Positions 23,101 to 33,800 of a stretch of 64,000 nt of DNA are shown one piece after another. Each line of letters starts with the position of its first letter. Within the stretch, counting starts at the first letter, position 1. Below the pieces are notes generated by a model. That model searched no databases, was not told where the DNA came from, and saw only the letters and a list, made by a program, of their open reading frames with translations. The DNA is from Angiostrongylus vasorum (Eukaryota > Nematoda > Chromadorea > Rhabditida > Metastrongylidae): the NCBI GenBank assembly GCA_018806985.1, contig JADANN010000414.1, positions 868,001 through 932,000 of the forward strand, read 5' to 3'. The translations under genes were made by a program, and so were the position numbers.

Positions 23101-23631
23101 CCATCGACGACTCGATTCAGATGTTCTTCGTGTAATAACTAAAATTATGTTTGTCAAAAAGTTAGAACTACGAAGTCGATCTCAATGTTGGATAAGCTCA
23201 TCGCACTTATGAAAGCACAGTGCGCAATAAGAGTGCTTCCAAAATGTCGTTTTTCTTTCGGGTCTTCCTCATTTTCTACCCAAGTGAGGAAGTAGAATGG
23301 AGGGGGGAGGGACAAAAAATAACTATAAGGGAGAGTTTGAGCTTGTGATCAAGAGTGATATCTATGGACAAATAAACAACAAGTTCAACACAACCGTCCT
23401 TCATTGATCTAATTGAGATTGCTTGATAAAAAGTTTGGATTAAAAAATGGATCTGATGGTGTATGGCAATAGCTGAAGAATCATTCCCCAACGTTCTCGT
23501 TCTTGGTGTAAGAAACTCTCCACTCTGACGTCTTATCCATCTTGTTTTAGGATACCACGGACGTCGCACCGACCCACCAGTCACGACTGGGTCTATCACC
23601 GTGGCAAGTTTCCGAAAGTCTTCTTTTTTGA
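20058..23631 (+). CDS. Multi-exon gene, product not recognised
   Basis: Exons fit nematode splice signals: 20058..20132 (acceptor TTTCTCAG, donor GAA|GTTAGT), 20254..20384 (TTTTTAG, A|GTGGGT), 20908..20993 (TTTTGCAG, CAG|GTAAGT), 21564..21665 (TTTTTGCAG, AGA|GTTTTC), 22274..22420 (CGACACAG, ATG|GTAGGA) and 23551..23631 (TTGTTTTAG, ending TGA). Except within the second exon, the phases are consistent. The encoded protein looks charged and partly disordered: KSKEEEIKHRLKTLRG, then SEDEVTSVRRLLRNRQEK, STPPAKQFFPFW, SPSSGKARGTKVLSSER, PLPGADVYMMRKQMERM and a C-terminal LSPWQVSESLLF. The second exon needs two single-base corrections to stay open (near 20281 and 20342). No domain or catalytic motif is recognised. 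The 5' end is unknown and may include 17970..18440. Confidence 0.5.
20908..20993 (+). CDS. Exon of the unrecognised plus-strand gene
   Basis: Acceptor TTATTTTTGCAG and a consensus donor CAG|GTAAGT. The frame that stays open to the donor reads VVLTSTPPAKQFFPFWSCKR and ends LVEQ. Confidence 0.5.
21564..21665 (+). CDS. Exon of the unrecognised plus-strand gene
   Basis: Acceptor AATTTTTGCAG in phase 0. It reads TISPSSGKARGTKVLSSER and on to IPLAEKYR. The donor AGA|GTTTTC is weak. GT at 21659 is an alternative, but it breaks the phase with the next exon. Confidence 0.45.
21844..22130 (+). mobile_element. SINE-A copy, inside an intron
   Basis: Head GTGTGTAGCACAGTAGTCAG, a body with CTCCAGGGTCGGCAAATTAG and CACATCGGTAGGCCACTGCG, and a tail with AACGCTGAGAGCATC. 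Same strand as the host gene. Confidence 0.75.
22274..22420 (+). CDS. Exon of the unrecognised plus-strand gene (49 codons)
   Basis: Acceptor CGACACAG and donor ATG|GTAGGA. It reads VTEYMEFSASTSPEAIG, then MPLPGADVYMMRKQMERM and AQARTM, Met-rich with a helical C-terminal half. It is the clearest exon of this gene. Confidence 0.55.
23551..23631 (+). CDS. Probable terminal exon of the unrecognised plus-strand gene
   Basis: Acceptor CATCTTGTTTTAG in phase 0, 26 codons reading DTTDVAPTHQSRLGL and WQVSESLLF, then TGA. A longer frame also runs through here from 23552 onwards, so the assignment is tentative. Confidence 0.4.
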   Translation, partial: DTTDVAPTHQSRLGLSPWQVSESLLF

Positions 23632-24324
23632 TAATTCGCTTTGAAACGAATCTCTGTCCGTTCTTCTATTCAAGAACTTTGTCCATTCATAATATGATTT
23701 TTTGCTTTGCATTGCACAAAAAACATTCTAATATTCTTGAAATGGTTAATTCAACGTTTTCAGCAACGACGCTTCTAATCAACAGCCAGGAAGGGATTGT
23801 GGTCGTCTTCCGTACCAAAACGTAATTAATTTATGAGGTGAGAGCTTACAAAACCAAAGCATTTCAGATTGCTCTTGTTCTTATCCCCACTTTTCTATCT
23901 GTTTCTGTTTCCGTTTATCTCCCTCTCGCTCTCTCTCTGTTTCTCTCACACTGTCCACTATTCACCTCAAACATATCAGTAATGGAAGTAGTTTTCAGAT
24001 TTCTTCATGAACTACTGAAAGGCTGAATATACCGACGGTGTTTAATCTCTCGGAAATATAACCACAGCTTTCGAGCGATAATCCATCAATACGTAGTAAC
24101 CGTTAGAAATCAAAAAACGCTCCTCAAATCGTTTGGAGTCTTATAGCACTTCTTCGTTCTGTTCTTATTCGTTAGTACTAAATACGAATTTTTATAATAT
24201 CAATTTGTGTGGTTGTTTTTAATATTAAACATGTGCGACGGATGAACTATGAAAAGCTTTATCTTGTGCCGTGGTAGTGAAAACTAAAAGTTCTAATCAA
24301 TACGCATTCTTTCTTTGACGAGCT
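23632..24324. other. No gene seen; includes a CT-rich patch
   Basis: A CT-rich low-complexity patch at about 23910..23945. No exon is supported beyond the stop at 23631. Confidence 0.4.
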
Positions 24325-24490
24325 TACACGAGGTTGATAAATATATTTATTTTCGGCTAACGTTTCCACGCCTTCGTTTTCATCACAGCGGGTGATTCGA
24401 GTCGATGGTCCACGCTTATTATTCGTCTCGATGTGGCAGCTTCACCTTCGTGTCGAGTCAGGTCTTCTTCATTGGGCTATCTCCTCGAAT
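24325..24490 (-). repeat. PLE-B copy with degraded hammerhead-like motif
   Basis: On minus the 28-nt motif at 24386..24359 reads GUGAUGA, A, AAC/GUG around GAAGGC, then GAAA and CGUU. The first core base is G instead of C and one stem II pair is lost. The downstream GCCGAAAATAAATAT and TTATCAACCTCG match the other PLE-B copies. Confidence 0.55.
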
Positions 24491-24783
24491 GAGGCAACCA
24501 TTATATCCAGCATCAGCATCCACTTCTAGAAGAAACCAGTTTAGTTCAGGACAAGCCTGCTATTCCTCATTCCAACCGCGACAGATTCACTTTGACACTC
24601 TGCGAACTGCTGTAGCACTCTTTTTCCTTTCTGGAAAAATTGAAGCATCTTCAAACCAATGCTGCTTCTTCAGACAACGATTTTTGTCAGAGTGATTTTT
24701 GAATTCACCGTAACAAACGCATCGGGAATTTGATTTTGTATCCAATAAGACAACAAATAAAAAAACCAATAAAAAAGGACGAG

Positions 24784-25045
24784 TAGTTGGAGGCGCCACT
24801 GCGACCACACGTGGAATCGATCCCGCACCCAGGGCCCACCAAGCCTTCCATCCCTCCGGGGTCGGCAAATTGGTACTAGACTTGTCTGGAACGATACCAG
24901 CACTGGCTCGATAGATCGGTAGGCCATCGCGAGTCATGTAAAGGCCGGATATGCATCATTCAATCACTTCCAACGATACTTAATGAAGTCGAATGCATGG
25001 CGCATCCCTCAGGGATTGATCAACGTCTCTATAAGCTTTATAGAA
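24784..25045 (+). mobile_element. SINE-A copy
   Basis: Head with TAGTTGGAGGCGCC, box-B-like GGAATCGATCCC, and body CATCCCTCCGGGGTCGGCAA with GATCGGTAGGCCATCGCG. The tail ends at AACGTCTCTATAAGC, with a small deletion relative to the 45.5 kb copy. Confidence 0.8.
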
Positions 25046-25283
25046 TGCGACATCGGCATAGTTCTAGAAAATTCCTTTCTTATCGCATTTTTTTTGTATT
25101 TTTGCAATAGCAGCGGTTTTCTTGCGCGACACTATGTAGATCATCGCCGTTCTGCTGCGACGCCGTTTTTCATTTCAAGCTGTATGACTCATATATGATT
25201 CACATTTCACGAGATGGTGCACAACTCATGTTATCGAACACTCAGTCTTTATATCACACACCATGGGCATTCCTCTTTGTTGT

Positions 25284-25518
25284 CGTTTTCTTGTTCAGCA
25301 ATCGCGAGGTTGTTAAACAGATGAGTCATCAACCTTATGCGACCATAATCAGCTGTTCTAATCTTCCTCATGGGAAGGCACGTAAAAAAGCGGCTCTGAA
25401 GAAGGCGATACTGCCGAAACGTCAGCTACTGTTGTATTGTATTGTGTTTTTTGTATGGAAGTAAATGTATGCTGTTTAACAACCTCGCGATTGCTGAACA
25501 AGAAAACGACGCATTCAT
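25284..25518. mobile_element. PLE-A copy, left arm truncated, with a perfect 15-bp target duplication
   Basis: Arms CGTTTTCTTGTTCAGCAATC and GATTGCTGAACAAGAAAACG are exact inverses. The ten terminal bases (ACGCATTCAT) remain only on the right. Identical copies of ATTCCTCTTTGTTGT flank it at 25269..25283 and 25519..25533. The left-arm hammerhead motif and most of the spacer are deleted. The loss of one end together with a clean target duplication fits target-primed insertion of an incomplete copy. Confidence 0.75.
25396..25423 (+). ncRNA. Hammerhead-ribozyme-like motif
   Basis: Identical in all 28 positions to the motif at 13333..13360. Flanks GGCU and AGCU give three pairs plus a G-U wobble for stem I. 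Confidence 0.65.
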
Positions 25519-25879
25519 ATTCCTCTTTGTTGTATTTTTTGCACCGGAATTTAAGTTCACCGTAAGTTCTTTATAGGTTTTTTTTAACACTTCTACTGCT
25601 TTCTATACGGTCATTCTATGTTTTTTTTACGTATTTTCCTACACTCTTTTGTATACAACTGCGTCTATCCAGATAGTAAGGCAACGGAGTTGTCATTGAA
25701 ATTCAATTCAGAATCCACCTCTAATTTACTGCCTATTCTTTTCATGGCAGCGCATGATGTAAAATGTAATTGCAATTATGCTGAGACATTTGGAGAACTC
25801 TAGACCGCAGGACTGCCGAGATCCATTCCGTTGGCTGGTGGTTGATGACAGCAACTATAAAAGACGGCTGAGAAAAAAA

Positions 25880-26020
25880 GGCGAAAGAAGGAACCGCACG
25901 GTGTGGTGGGGGAACGCTTTAGCCCTCGGAAAGGTAATAGCGTGTTCGATCCTCGCCGCAGATGCCCACTGTCCGAAGTTTAGTAAATATTAGCATCATT
26001 GCGGTTATCTTATTACAAGT
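25880..26020 (+). mobile_element. SINE-B copy, 5'-truncated
   Basis: Begins near GAACCGCACGGTGTGGTGG. CCCTCGGAAAGGTAATAGCG, box-B-like GTTCGATCC and a degraded AGTAAATATTAGCATC segment follow. Confidence 0.6.
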
Positions 26021-27630
26021 ACCAACCAATACCAAAGTAGTCACAACCACATGTTCTGTTCAAGTAAAGAATATGGCGACTTCTATATAACAAAGACATC
26101 CAAATCAAATTTGCCATCGTTCTTCACTACAACACTTGGCGGCTCTTGCGAAGGTAAATTAGCATGCGCCAACTGCACTTGGATGTGTACCAGCTGTATT
26201 CTTCAGATACCGAACCTCTAAACAACTACTGTGCCCTATAGGCACAACAAAACCATCACCGGAAAGAAACTCCAGCGAGAATAAAAGTGCATTTTGATGT
26301 CGAAAACGATGTCGAGGATTTCTTCACCTTACGCCAGTTCGTAATCTCAGGCATGCGGAAACTTACAGAGTGTAGGGAAAGTATGATGGACATTAGTAAA
26401 TGTGAGGTTCCAGGTTGAATTCTTAAACAATTAGAAACATCAGATTTTGATGAATACGTTGTTCCAGCTGACGACTTGGTGGTACCGCGTTATTGAATAT
26501 AACGCAGCGAGATTAAATTAATATACAGACCAAAGGTTACTCATTCCTGTGAAGGTAAAACAAAGGTCGCTTCTAAAATTTTCTTGACTGCTTGCCAGCT
26601 ACCTAAAATAGTTGGTTTTCGTGAACTACCAGTCAATAGCAGTACTGCAAACAAGAACGCTGATAGTAACTCTGCTTAATGTTGCTGCGTTCTATTCCAC
26701 TGAACTCGATTTTGAAAACCACCAAACAGCAGAAAATGTCAACTCGACAGTAGACGTTCGATTCTGAAGTGCATGCTAAACTTAATTCAGAAATTCGACA
26801 AACCACGGTACTCAAATTTTTATACCTTCGAGTTTTTCAGTACATTATCACAAAGCTTTCCTGACCGTTTGATGACAGTTCATTCCTAACCGCAGCACTT
26901 CAAAGAACCTGAATTCTATCGTGGTAAAACTGTTTGCATATGCCAAGTGTTTTCATTTCAATTAATAAAGTTCACTAAGAACTGGGACATACCGGTTTAA
27001 CGCTGAACGCCAGCATCACTTTTTGTAGTATATGCATGGAAATCAATGCACATCTGTAGACTAGGTGTGCCCTGTATTAGCTCAAAATTACTGTTCAAAG
27101 CGTGGATGGTCTAAAAGGCAGCATAAATGTCAATTGGTATAGCATTTTCCTTTATTTCTAATTCGATTGTATTGTGGATAAATACTTTATAGTGTCATTT
27201 TCTTCCTCTTTGTTTCAAGAATACAGGCGCTTATTTTATTCATTGTGAATGAGGAGTCATACAACTCGACGAACAAAAAGCGTGAACCATTTATTATATT
27301 CCAATCAGGCTTTCAGGACTAGGAAGAATTTTTTTTGACTGAGCCTTCAAAGCAGTCAAAGTTTTCGATTAGAAAAAGTTATAAGAACAAAGGGATTCAA
27401 TACACATTGAATACGTGTGGCATACCGAAGTTTCACAGGATTTTAAGGCAGAAGACAAGAGCATATCTAAATTTAAGTAGCAGTATCTTGAGATGAAGTT
27501 GAAAGTGAGACGTGACAGCTTCAGTAAGGCTTTTGCAGATCCAAAAGCCTTTACACAATTCATTCAACTATTCAGTTACAACCGTAGAAGATGACTGCGT
27601 CTATTGACGGCTTCGTCGACTCGAGGGCCC
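26021..27630. other. Downstream flank of the transporter gene; no gene seen
   Basis: No supported exon. A segment at about 26180..26350 resembles 53170..53340: both have a CTTYAGATA segment, AACAACTACTG and CATCG/GTCG-rich stretches. It may be a low-copy repeat or a duplicated 3' flank. Confidence 0.4.
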
Positions 27631-27873
27631 TCAGACAATATACTTCTTGTCTATATTTGCTTGTCGATTGTATTTGGTCTCGGCACTGCCGTATGGTACG
27701 ATTTTCGCTCTCGATTCTGGCGTTACACACCAGGAACGCGTGCTTTGAATGATATTCGACGTTGAAAATGATGTAGACTTCGTCCATGGTGCTGGTTCGC
27801 TACTAGCCAGAAACATAAATGGAACATTGGAGAGAACGATGAATACGCTCGCACCAAGAAAGAGAGTCGTCCA
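27631..27873 (-). CDS. Transporter exon 10: TM12, C-terminal tail and stop
   Basis: 80 codons plus TGA at 27633..27631. Acceptor AAGAATTCAG. Reads WTTLFLGASVFIVLSNVPFM, then SSEPAPWTKS, which ends the conserved part. A Ser/Thr-rich cytosolic tail follows. SEPAPWTK is a shared C-terminal signature of nematode SLC17 proteins. Confidence 0.9.
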   Translation of the reverse strand, partial: WTTLFLGASVFIVLSNVPFMFLASSEPAPWTKSTSFSTSNIIQSTRSWCVTPESRAKIVPYGSAETKYNRQANIDKKYIV

Positions 27874-30800
27874 CTGAATTCTTAATATTAGTAGAAAAAA
27901 ACAGTGACATTTGTTTTTACATGCAAGGTCGTTTTCGACATGTTCGCTACCACTAACTTATGTTCACCACACAAACATAACCGATATGAATCTTATAAAA
28001 TGAAAGCACAAGCACTCGGCTTTTGTATTTTTTTATTGCTCTCACTTATCACCCACCTCATCCATCGTATTTTTGAGGACAGACGACTGCGACGACACCT
28101 GGCAGTACGAACGAGACTACGCAACCAATGATGGTCACGCACGCCAGCACGAAATGCACGTGTTGTCGTGCGACCTTGAAAGAAATTGGAACGAAACGAA
28201 CAGCTCAAAAAATTCACTCCATGCCCTCTGTCGTTTCACCACTTTAAAGATCTTATGAGGAATAGGAAACAGTGTAACGTTCGGAGTTGATCAACCCTGT
28301 TGGGTGGATGATGGATGCACCATGCATTCGGCTTCATCAATCATCGCAGAGTTGGGCGAATGCATATTTTGTTCGCGCAATAACTTGTGATGAGCTGCCG
28401 ATGTATCAAGCTAAGTTTTTTTGAGGAGTTTTTCTACTAACTTCATGTTGACTTATCAATGAAGGAATACATATTAAATCTGTGTTTTTATCGCTTCAAA
28501 TAAGTCCAGCACCAAATTACCAACCCTGTAGTAATAAAAAAAAACTTGGTGAATCGTTTCGGACGACCGATCCAACGAATCCATTGTGAATGCTGAGAAC
28601 CTCAAATCTTATCCCTTCACACACCACTAAAGTTCTATTATCATCTCGAAATCCGCCTTAGTCGAAAGTGCTCTTAGTCTTTATTTGTGCACCGTTTCGA
28701 TGTGGAATGAATCGTATCATTTTTCCTCTCCGTTTCTATCCACTCTAGTGTTTGCGTTAGTTTCCACCACTTTCATGCCCTCTGCTGTTTTAGCTTCCCT
28801 TGGTCTGTCACCGATTACAGTTTCTACGCAGCAAACGATCCCAGTGAGAATAAACCAAAAGAGATATGTAAGGTCCGTCGGATCTTTCCACATTTACGTT
28901 TCTCTTGTCTTCACTGTTTTACAATGAAGTGCATTTCTTTTTAAAATGCACGGCTCTCACACATAAAAGCAGAGTGGTTAATCACTGAAGGTTCACTCGG
29001 TCTACCACATAGTTGCCCGAACGTTGAGAAGTACAACTCCGCGGAATCTAATTTCTGGTGAACGACCAGAGCACTAACACATAAACGCCAGGATGCAGGC
29101 TAGAGTGGATGTAAATTCGGCCAGACACAGACATGCCCATAAACACTGACACACAATAACCACACACATCTTCTAATTCAGGACCAACTCCTCTGGACTG
29201 CGGATTTCCTCCGGAAACCAGCTCGCAAAACAGTTAGAGGCACATGGTTTCACTGTTTGCGCTATGTCCCATAAAAATTCTTCTACACTGGTTACAGTTA
29301 ACTTGCATTTTCCATCCATCCATCGTGGCCATCCATCGTGGACATATAATGTAGTTTTGGAAAAGACTGACCCGTCATTAATATAACACAAGAATAAAAA
29401 GGTTTTTGGTGGAAGACTCGCAAGTCCGAATGACTTCGTCTATTTGAATAATCGAAAAATTATGCAAAATCAAAAGTACCATTTGTGCACATTTCATCGA
29501 CCCGACAATGTTCAAACCGTTGAATGCGCATGCTCCACTGTATGCGATCTGAGCGAGCAGCTTACCCGGCTTCTGAAATATCGACCACGCCCTTTCGCCG
29601 GTTCCTCATAGAAGAACGCTAACCGAATTCATAAAGACTAGCTTCTGAAGAATCCGAAAAAAATTAAATTATTATACAATATTAAATCACTTAACATAAA
29701 TTAAAAATTAAAATAAAAATTTAATAAACATATTTAAATTAAATTAAAACATAAGTTAAATTGAATAAATATATATATATATATAAATATTAAAAAATTA
29801 CAACAGTTCGCGTTATGGAATGACTTTCTTCACACCCTTTCATCTTCTAAGAAATGCAGAGAATTGTATTATTCGCTTACCTGAGAAATTACGAAAAAGC
29901 AGAACCCCCATGACACCTTGAGACAAAGAGGAAAACATGATCAGTCTGTTCTTTTTCAGATATGAATGTTGAGGTATCGAATAGTGGCCCTGCGACGAAC
30001 TTCAGTGCCACTGCCAGCGCGTAGGGCAAAGCAGTTGCAAACCCAGTGTCAGCGACATTGATACCCATAGCCTGAACAATAGAGACAACTGGAAGTGAAA
30101 CTAAAACGGCGTTTGACGTAACAACTGTACCATTCTAAGATCGTTCGCAACAGCTGTGAGTACTGTTACTTGAAAACATTCGGATCTATGAAATATCCTT
30201 CAAACATCTTCAAATATGCAAAAAAATCTACAAAGCGTATCACATATCACAGATTAGTGCGGGTCGCCTGTAGCGCACTGGTTAGAGGTGCCCCTAATAG
30301 AAATCAGCGTAAGTTTGATCGCACACCCGGTGTCCTCCAACCCTTTCATCCTTCTGGGATCAGTGAATTGATACTGGACTTACCTGGGAGCGTGGCATCA
30401 CTGATTTGACATTTTGGTAGGTCAATGCAAGTCATTGCATAGGACAGATAGGCATTCAATATGCTATAACGATGCCTAATTAAGTCGAACGTATGCAACA
30501 TAGTTCAGACTTATCCCATTAACTCCGAACGTTTTATCGATTTATATTTGTAGATTAGCCCGAGAGGCGTGTGGTTCATTAGCAGTGGTGCCCCGCAACA
30601 CACACATTATCGTTGATTTGATCCTCTTCCTCAAGCCAACCTATTTCTTCATCTCTTCTGGCTCGTCAGATTGGTATCAGGCTTGCCTAGGAAGATGAGA
30701 CGGTAGGCTTGTTAGACTGATAAGACCTCGAAAATCACTTTCCAAATATCAATCAGCTCTATGGTTCTTTAATCGAAAACATGGCGCATGTCTTAGGGAT

Positions 30801-33800
30801 TTGTCACCATCGGACACTTTGTCGTTATTCTTTATAAAATAATCAAAACCATTCTGCATTGAGTCGTGATGCGCAACACTACTCATTGCAGTCGACTGCA
30901 TACTCTTCTGCCGACGGCACTATTGGCACGCATGGTGTAACGAGATTGCCCTAATCTTAATTCAAGCTTGTTAACTGTCAGCTCCATGATGGTGAATTTC
31001 AAATATATCGAATCTATCAATAAATGACAGTTGGTTTGAAGAATATTGATTTGCTATGTGCTAGCTAATATAATACCGACTACTGCAGAATGCATTTCCT
31101 ACCCAAGGTAGACAATTTTGGAGGCGGAAATCGATCAACACCCGTCTTGTTTAAAATGACATCGAGGAGTGAAGTTCTCCATTCGAGTAGTGTCCCCCCA
31201 CTGGATTCACCTCGATGGGACAACAAACATCCACATCGTGACAACGATCAGGTATTAATCATCGAGTCGGATCAATCCGACTATGATATCCAGTCTATTA
31301 ACTATGTCTTCACTACGTATTATCTTCGAGACGGTGCTACACTATGAACAGAAAACAACAAGCAAAACCCAAATAGTGCATCCCAGGATCATGAACCAAG
31401 CCATCCAAACTCTTATTCTTCACGAGTCTCCATATTGGAAACGAACTTGTCTGAGATGAGTATTTTCCCACCAATAAAGGTCAGTTGAAAACTTTGGAGC
31501 GCTCTCGCACAACCACCCCCTATTCCAGATGGAGTCAACATGATTATCGTCGTTCAATGATATTCATGAAAAGGACAGTCGGTAACAGTTATACCTACAT
31601 GCAAATTCTAAGACTTTCCTTGATGATGTCCGTGAGGAAATTAATCGAGCGAAAGAATGCTGTTTATACTTTTTACGTGCTACCTAGTTCTTTTTCATGA
31701 TAGATGGTTATGTGAATTACAAACAAAAAATATGCTGAGATATGAGAAAAACTCGGAACCCATGTGCTTCGAACCAGTGATTATCCTTTCCGGGGCTCAC
31801 GTGTTATCCATAGCACCAACCCAGGGCCTTGCATCGCTTTAAGCAATTTTTTTAATGAAAGATGTAGTCGGAACAAAAAATTCTCAATTGAAGATTTATA
31901 TAAGCAAAAAAAATAGTAATGCGCAAATAATATTTTATAGAACAAGCTCGAATGCAACTCTTACCTTGTTCATGAAGGTCGGTCCAAAGTGTAAAAAGAT
32001 GAAGAACCCAGTATTGCCGCCTAAGGATGAGAGTAAGACAGATTGAATACATTTGTCTTTACAGATCTCTTTGTAAGGCACCGGTCCTCGTACCACCTGC
32101 CCCTCCTTGCCAGTCGATATCGCTTTCAATTCTCTTGCACTCACCAACCTTTAAAAGAGAGAATATCGAAAGGTTTGAGAACATTTTTCCCATTTTTTTA
32201 AAAGTTTTTAGCATAAGGTTGTGTTCGGTTAAGTACTAATAAATCATAGTCGAAAAGCAAATTCTCGAAGTACCCGGTTTTCTCAGGGCTCCAGAGAGAA
32301 TTGCCCGACCAGCATTCTACGACATTCAAGATGAAATGAAAACCCCCAAGCAGCAACCGAAGCCACACGTAAAAGTTCGAAGGTCTTCGTGGACAATGGA
32401 TGCGAGGAAACGAATCGAATGTGAAAAGTGCTGGGATCCACACGGTAGAAGTGAAGACAGTTCATATAAAATAAAAAAAAAGCTTAATCATCCAAATTTG
32501 AGGTCTGGTGTCACGATAGCTCAGTAAGACAGAATTCTATCCATCTTTCATTCAATGCTACTTTTCGAGATATACGACAATTACCGATGAAAACAGACAA
32601 ATTAATTTCCAAAGATCGTCACTATGTTTGTCGACTAAACCACTTGGTGCTGAGGTGGTTGGTCAAGTCAAAGGCCGTAGTTAGTATACACAAGAAAGAT
32701 TCGTGGAATTATAGGTAACTATTAACGTTAAGCAATATGAACTGGATTTGTGAGTTGGAAAAAAAATTCCCAACATTTTTTTCAGTACAACGCTTCCGAT
32801 AATCGTCTTAAGCTTCCACAGATGAGTCAAGAGTTTTGCGTGCATTAAAAAAATGACAAACCAAAAAACGGAGCAAAATTAATACCACACGAGAGCACAT
32901 CAAACATTTGTACAGGAATAATATGGTTTAAATCGTACCACTGTTTATCAAGAGCTAATTTTTTAAATGACATTCGTGGCCAAATTTTTGACACCGAATT
33001 TCCGTAGAATCTAGAGATAGCCCTTCTAGGGCATTGTTTCGTACTGGGGGCAGTGAGCTGATTCCAGACAAGTCTGGCAAAAAATTTCACTACTCTGGAG
33101 GGATGGGAGGTTTGGTAATCTCGATGCTGTGTCGAACCAGAACCATGAACGTAGTGAAGCGCTTCAATCCCACTGTGCTACTCTCTCCTTCTTCCACGGA
33201 ATTGAGACTCAGAATATCAACACAACGAAAAAAGTTTGGAAATGTTCATGGAAATGTGGGGCAAGCAGAATTTCACAGTGGTAGAATGAAAAAACCCAGC
33301 ACATTTCCGCAACTTTATACCAATTATTAAGATTCACAAGCGCCGTTGAATGTAAAGGACGAAGCTAGTTCAGGTAATCCTCACAAAAATTCAAAGCAAC
33401 TCCTATAGTAGTGAACATGTTAACCAATACCGTCTTTGCACCAGCTCAACATTTTCAATAGAGTTCTAGTGCTCTCCAACTACTGATTTCGATTAGGCAA
33501 TACAATATTACCATTTAAAAAACCACTGTAAGGTGTATAAATGCTGCATTTCAACTACAAGTATGCGGGATATGAGCGAAACTCAGAACTCCAGTTTTGC
33601 TTCGAATCCACTATTATCCTTACTGGAGGCTTACGTGCTATACACCACACCAACCGAGGGCTTGATTTACTTTTCTCTTAGACAGTTTTTTGCTCTAATG
33701 ATGTTGTCAGCAATCACTCGTCAGTGGAAATGATCTGCGAAGCACTACGTCGGCATTGAATCCACTTAAGCTGAAGGTGCGGTCAAAGTCTCATCTTTTT

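Noticed and set aside
28685..28927. 80-codon plus open frame overlapping the small minus frame in the intron
   Set aside because: Antisense to the host gene, no splice signals, and hydrophobic content explained by the T-rich strand.
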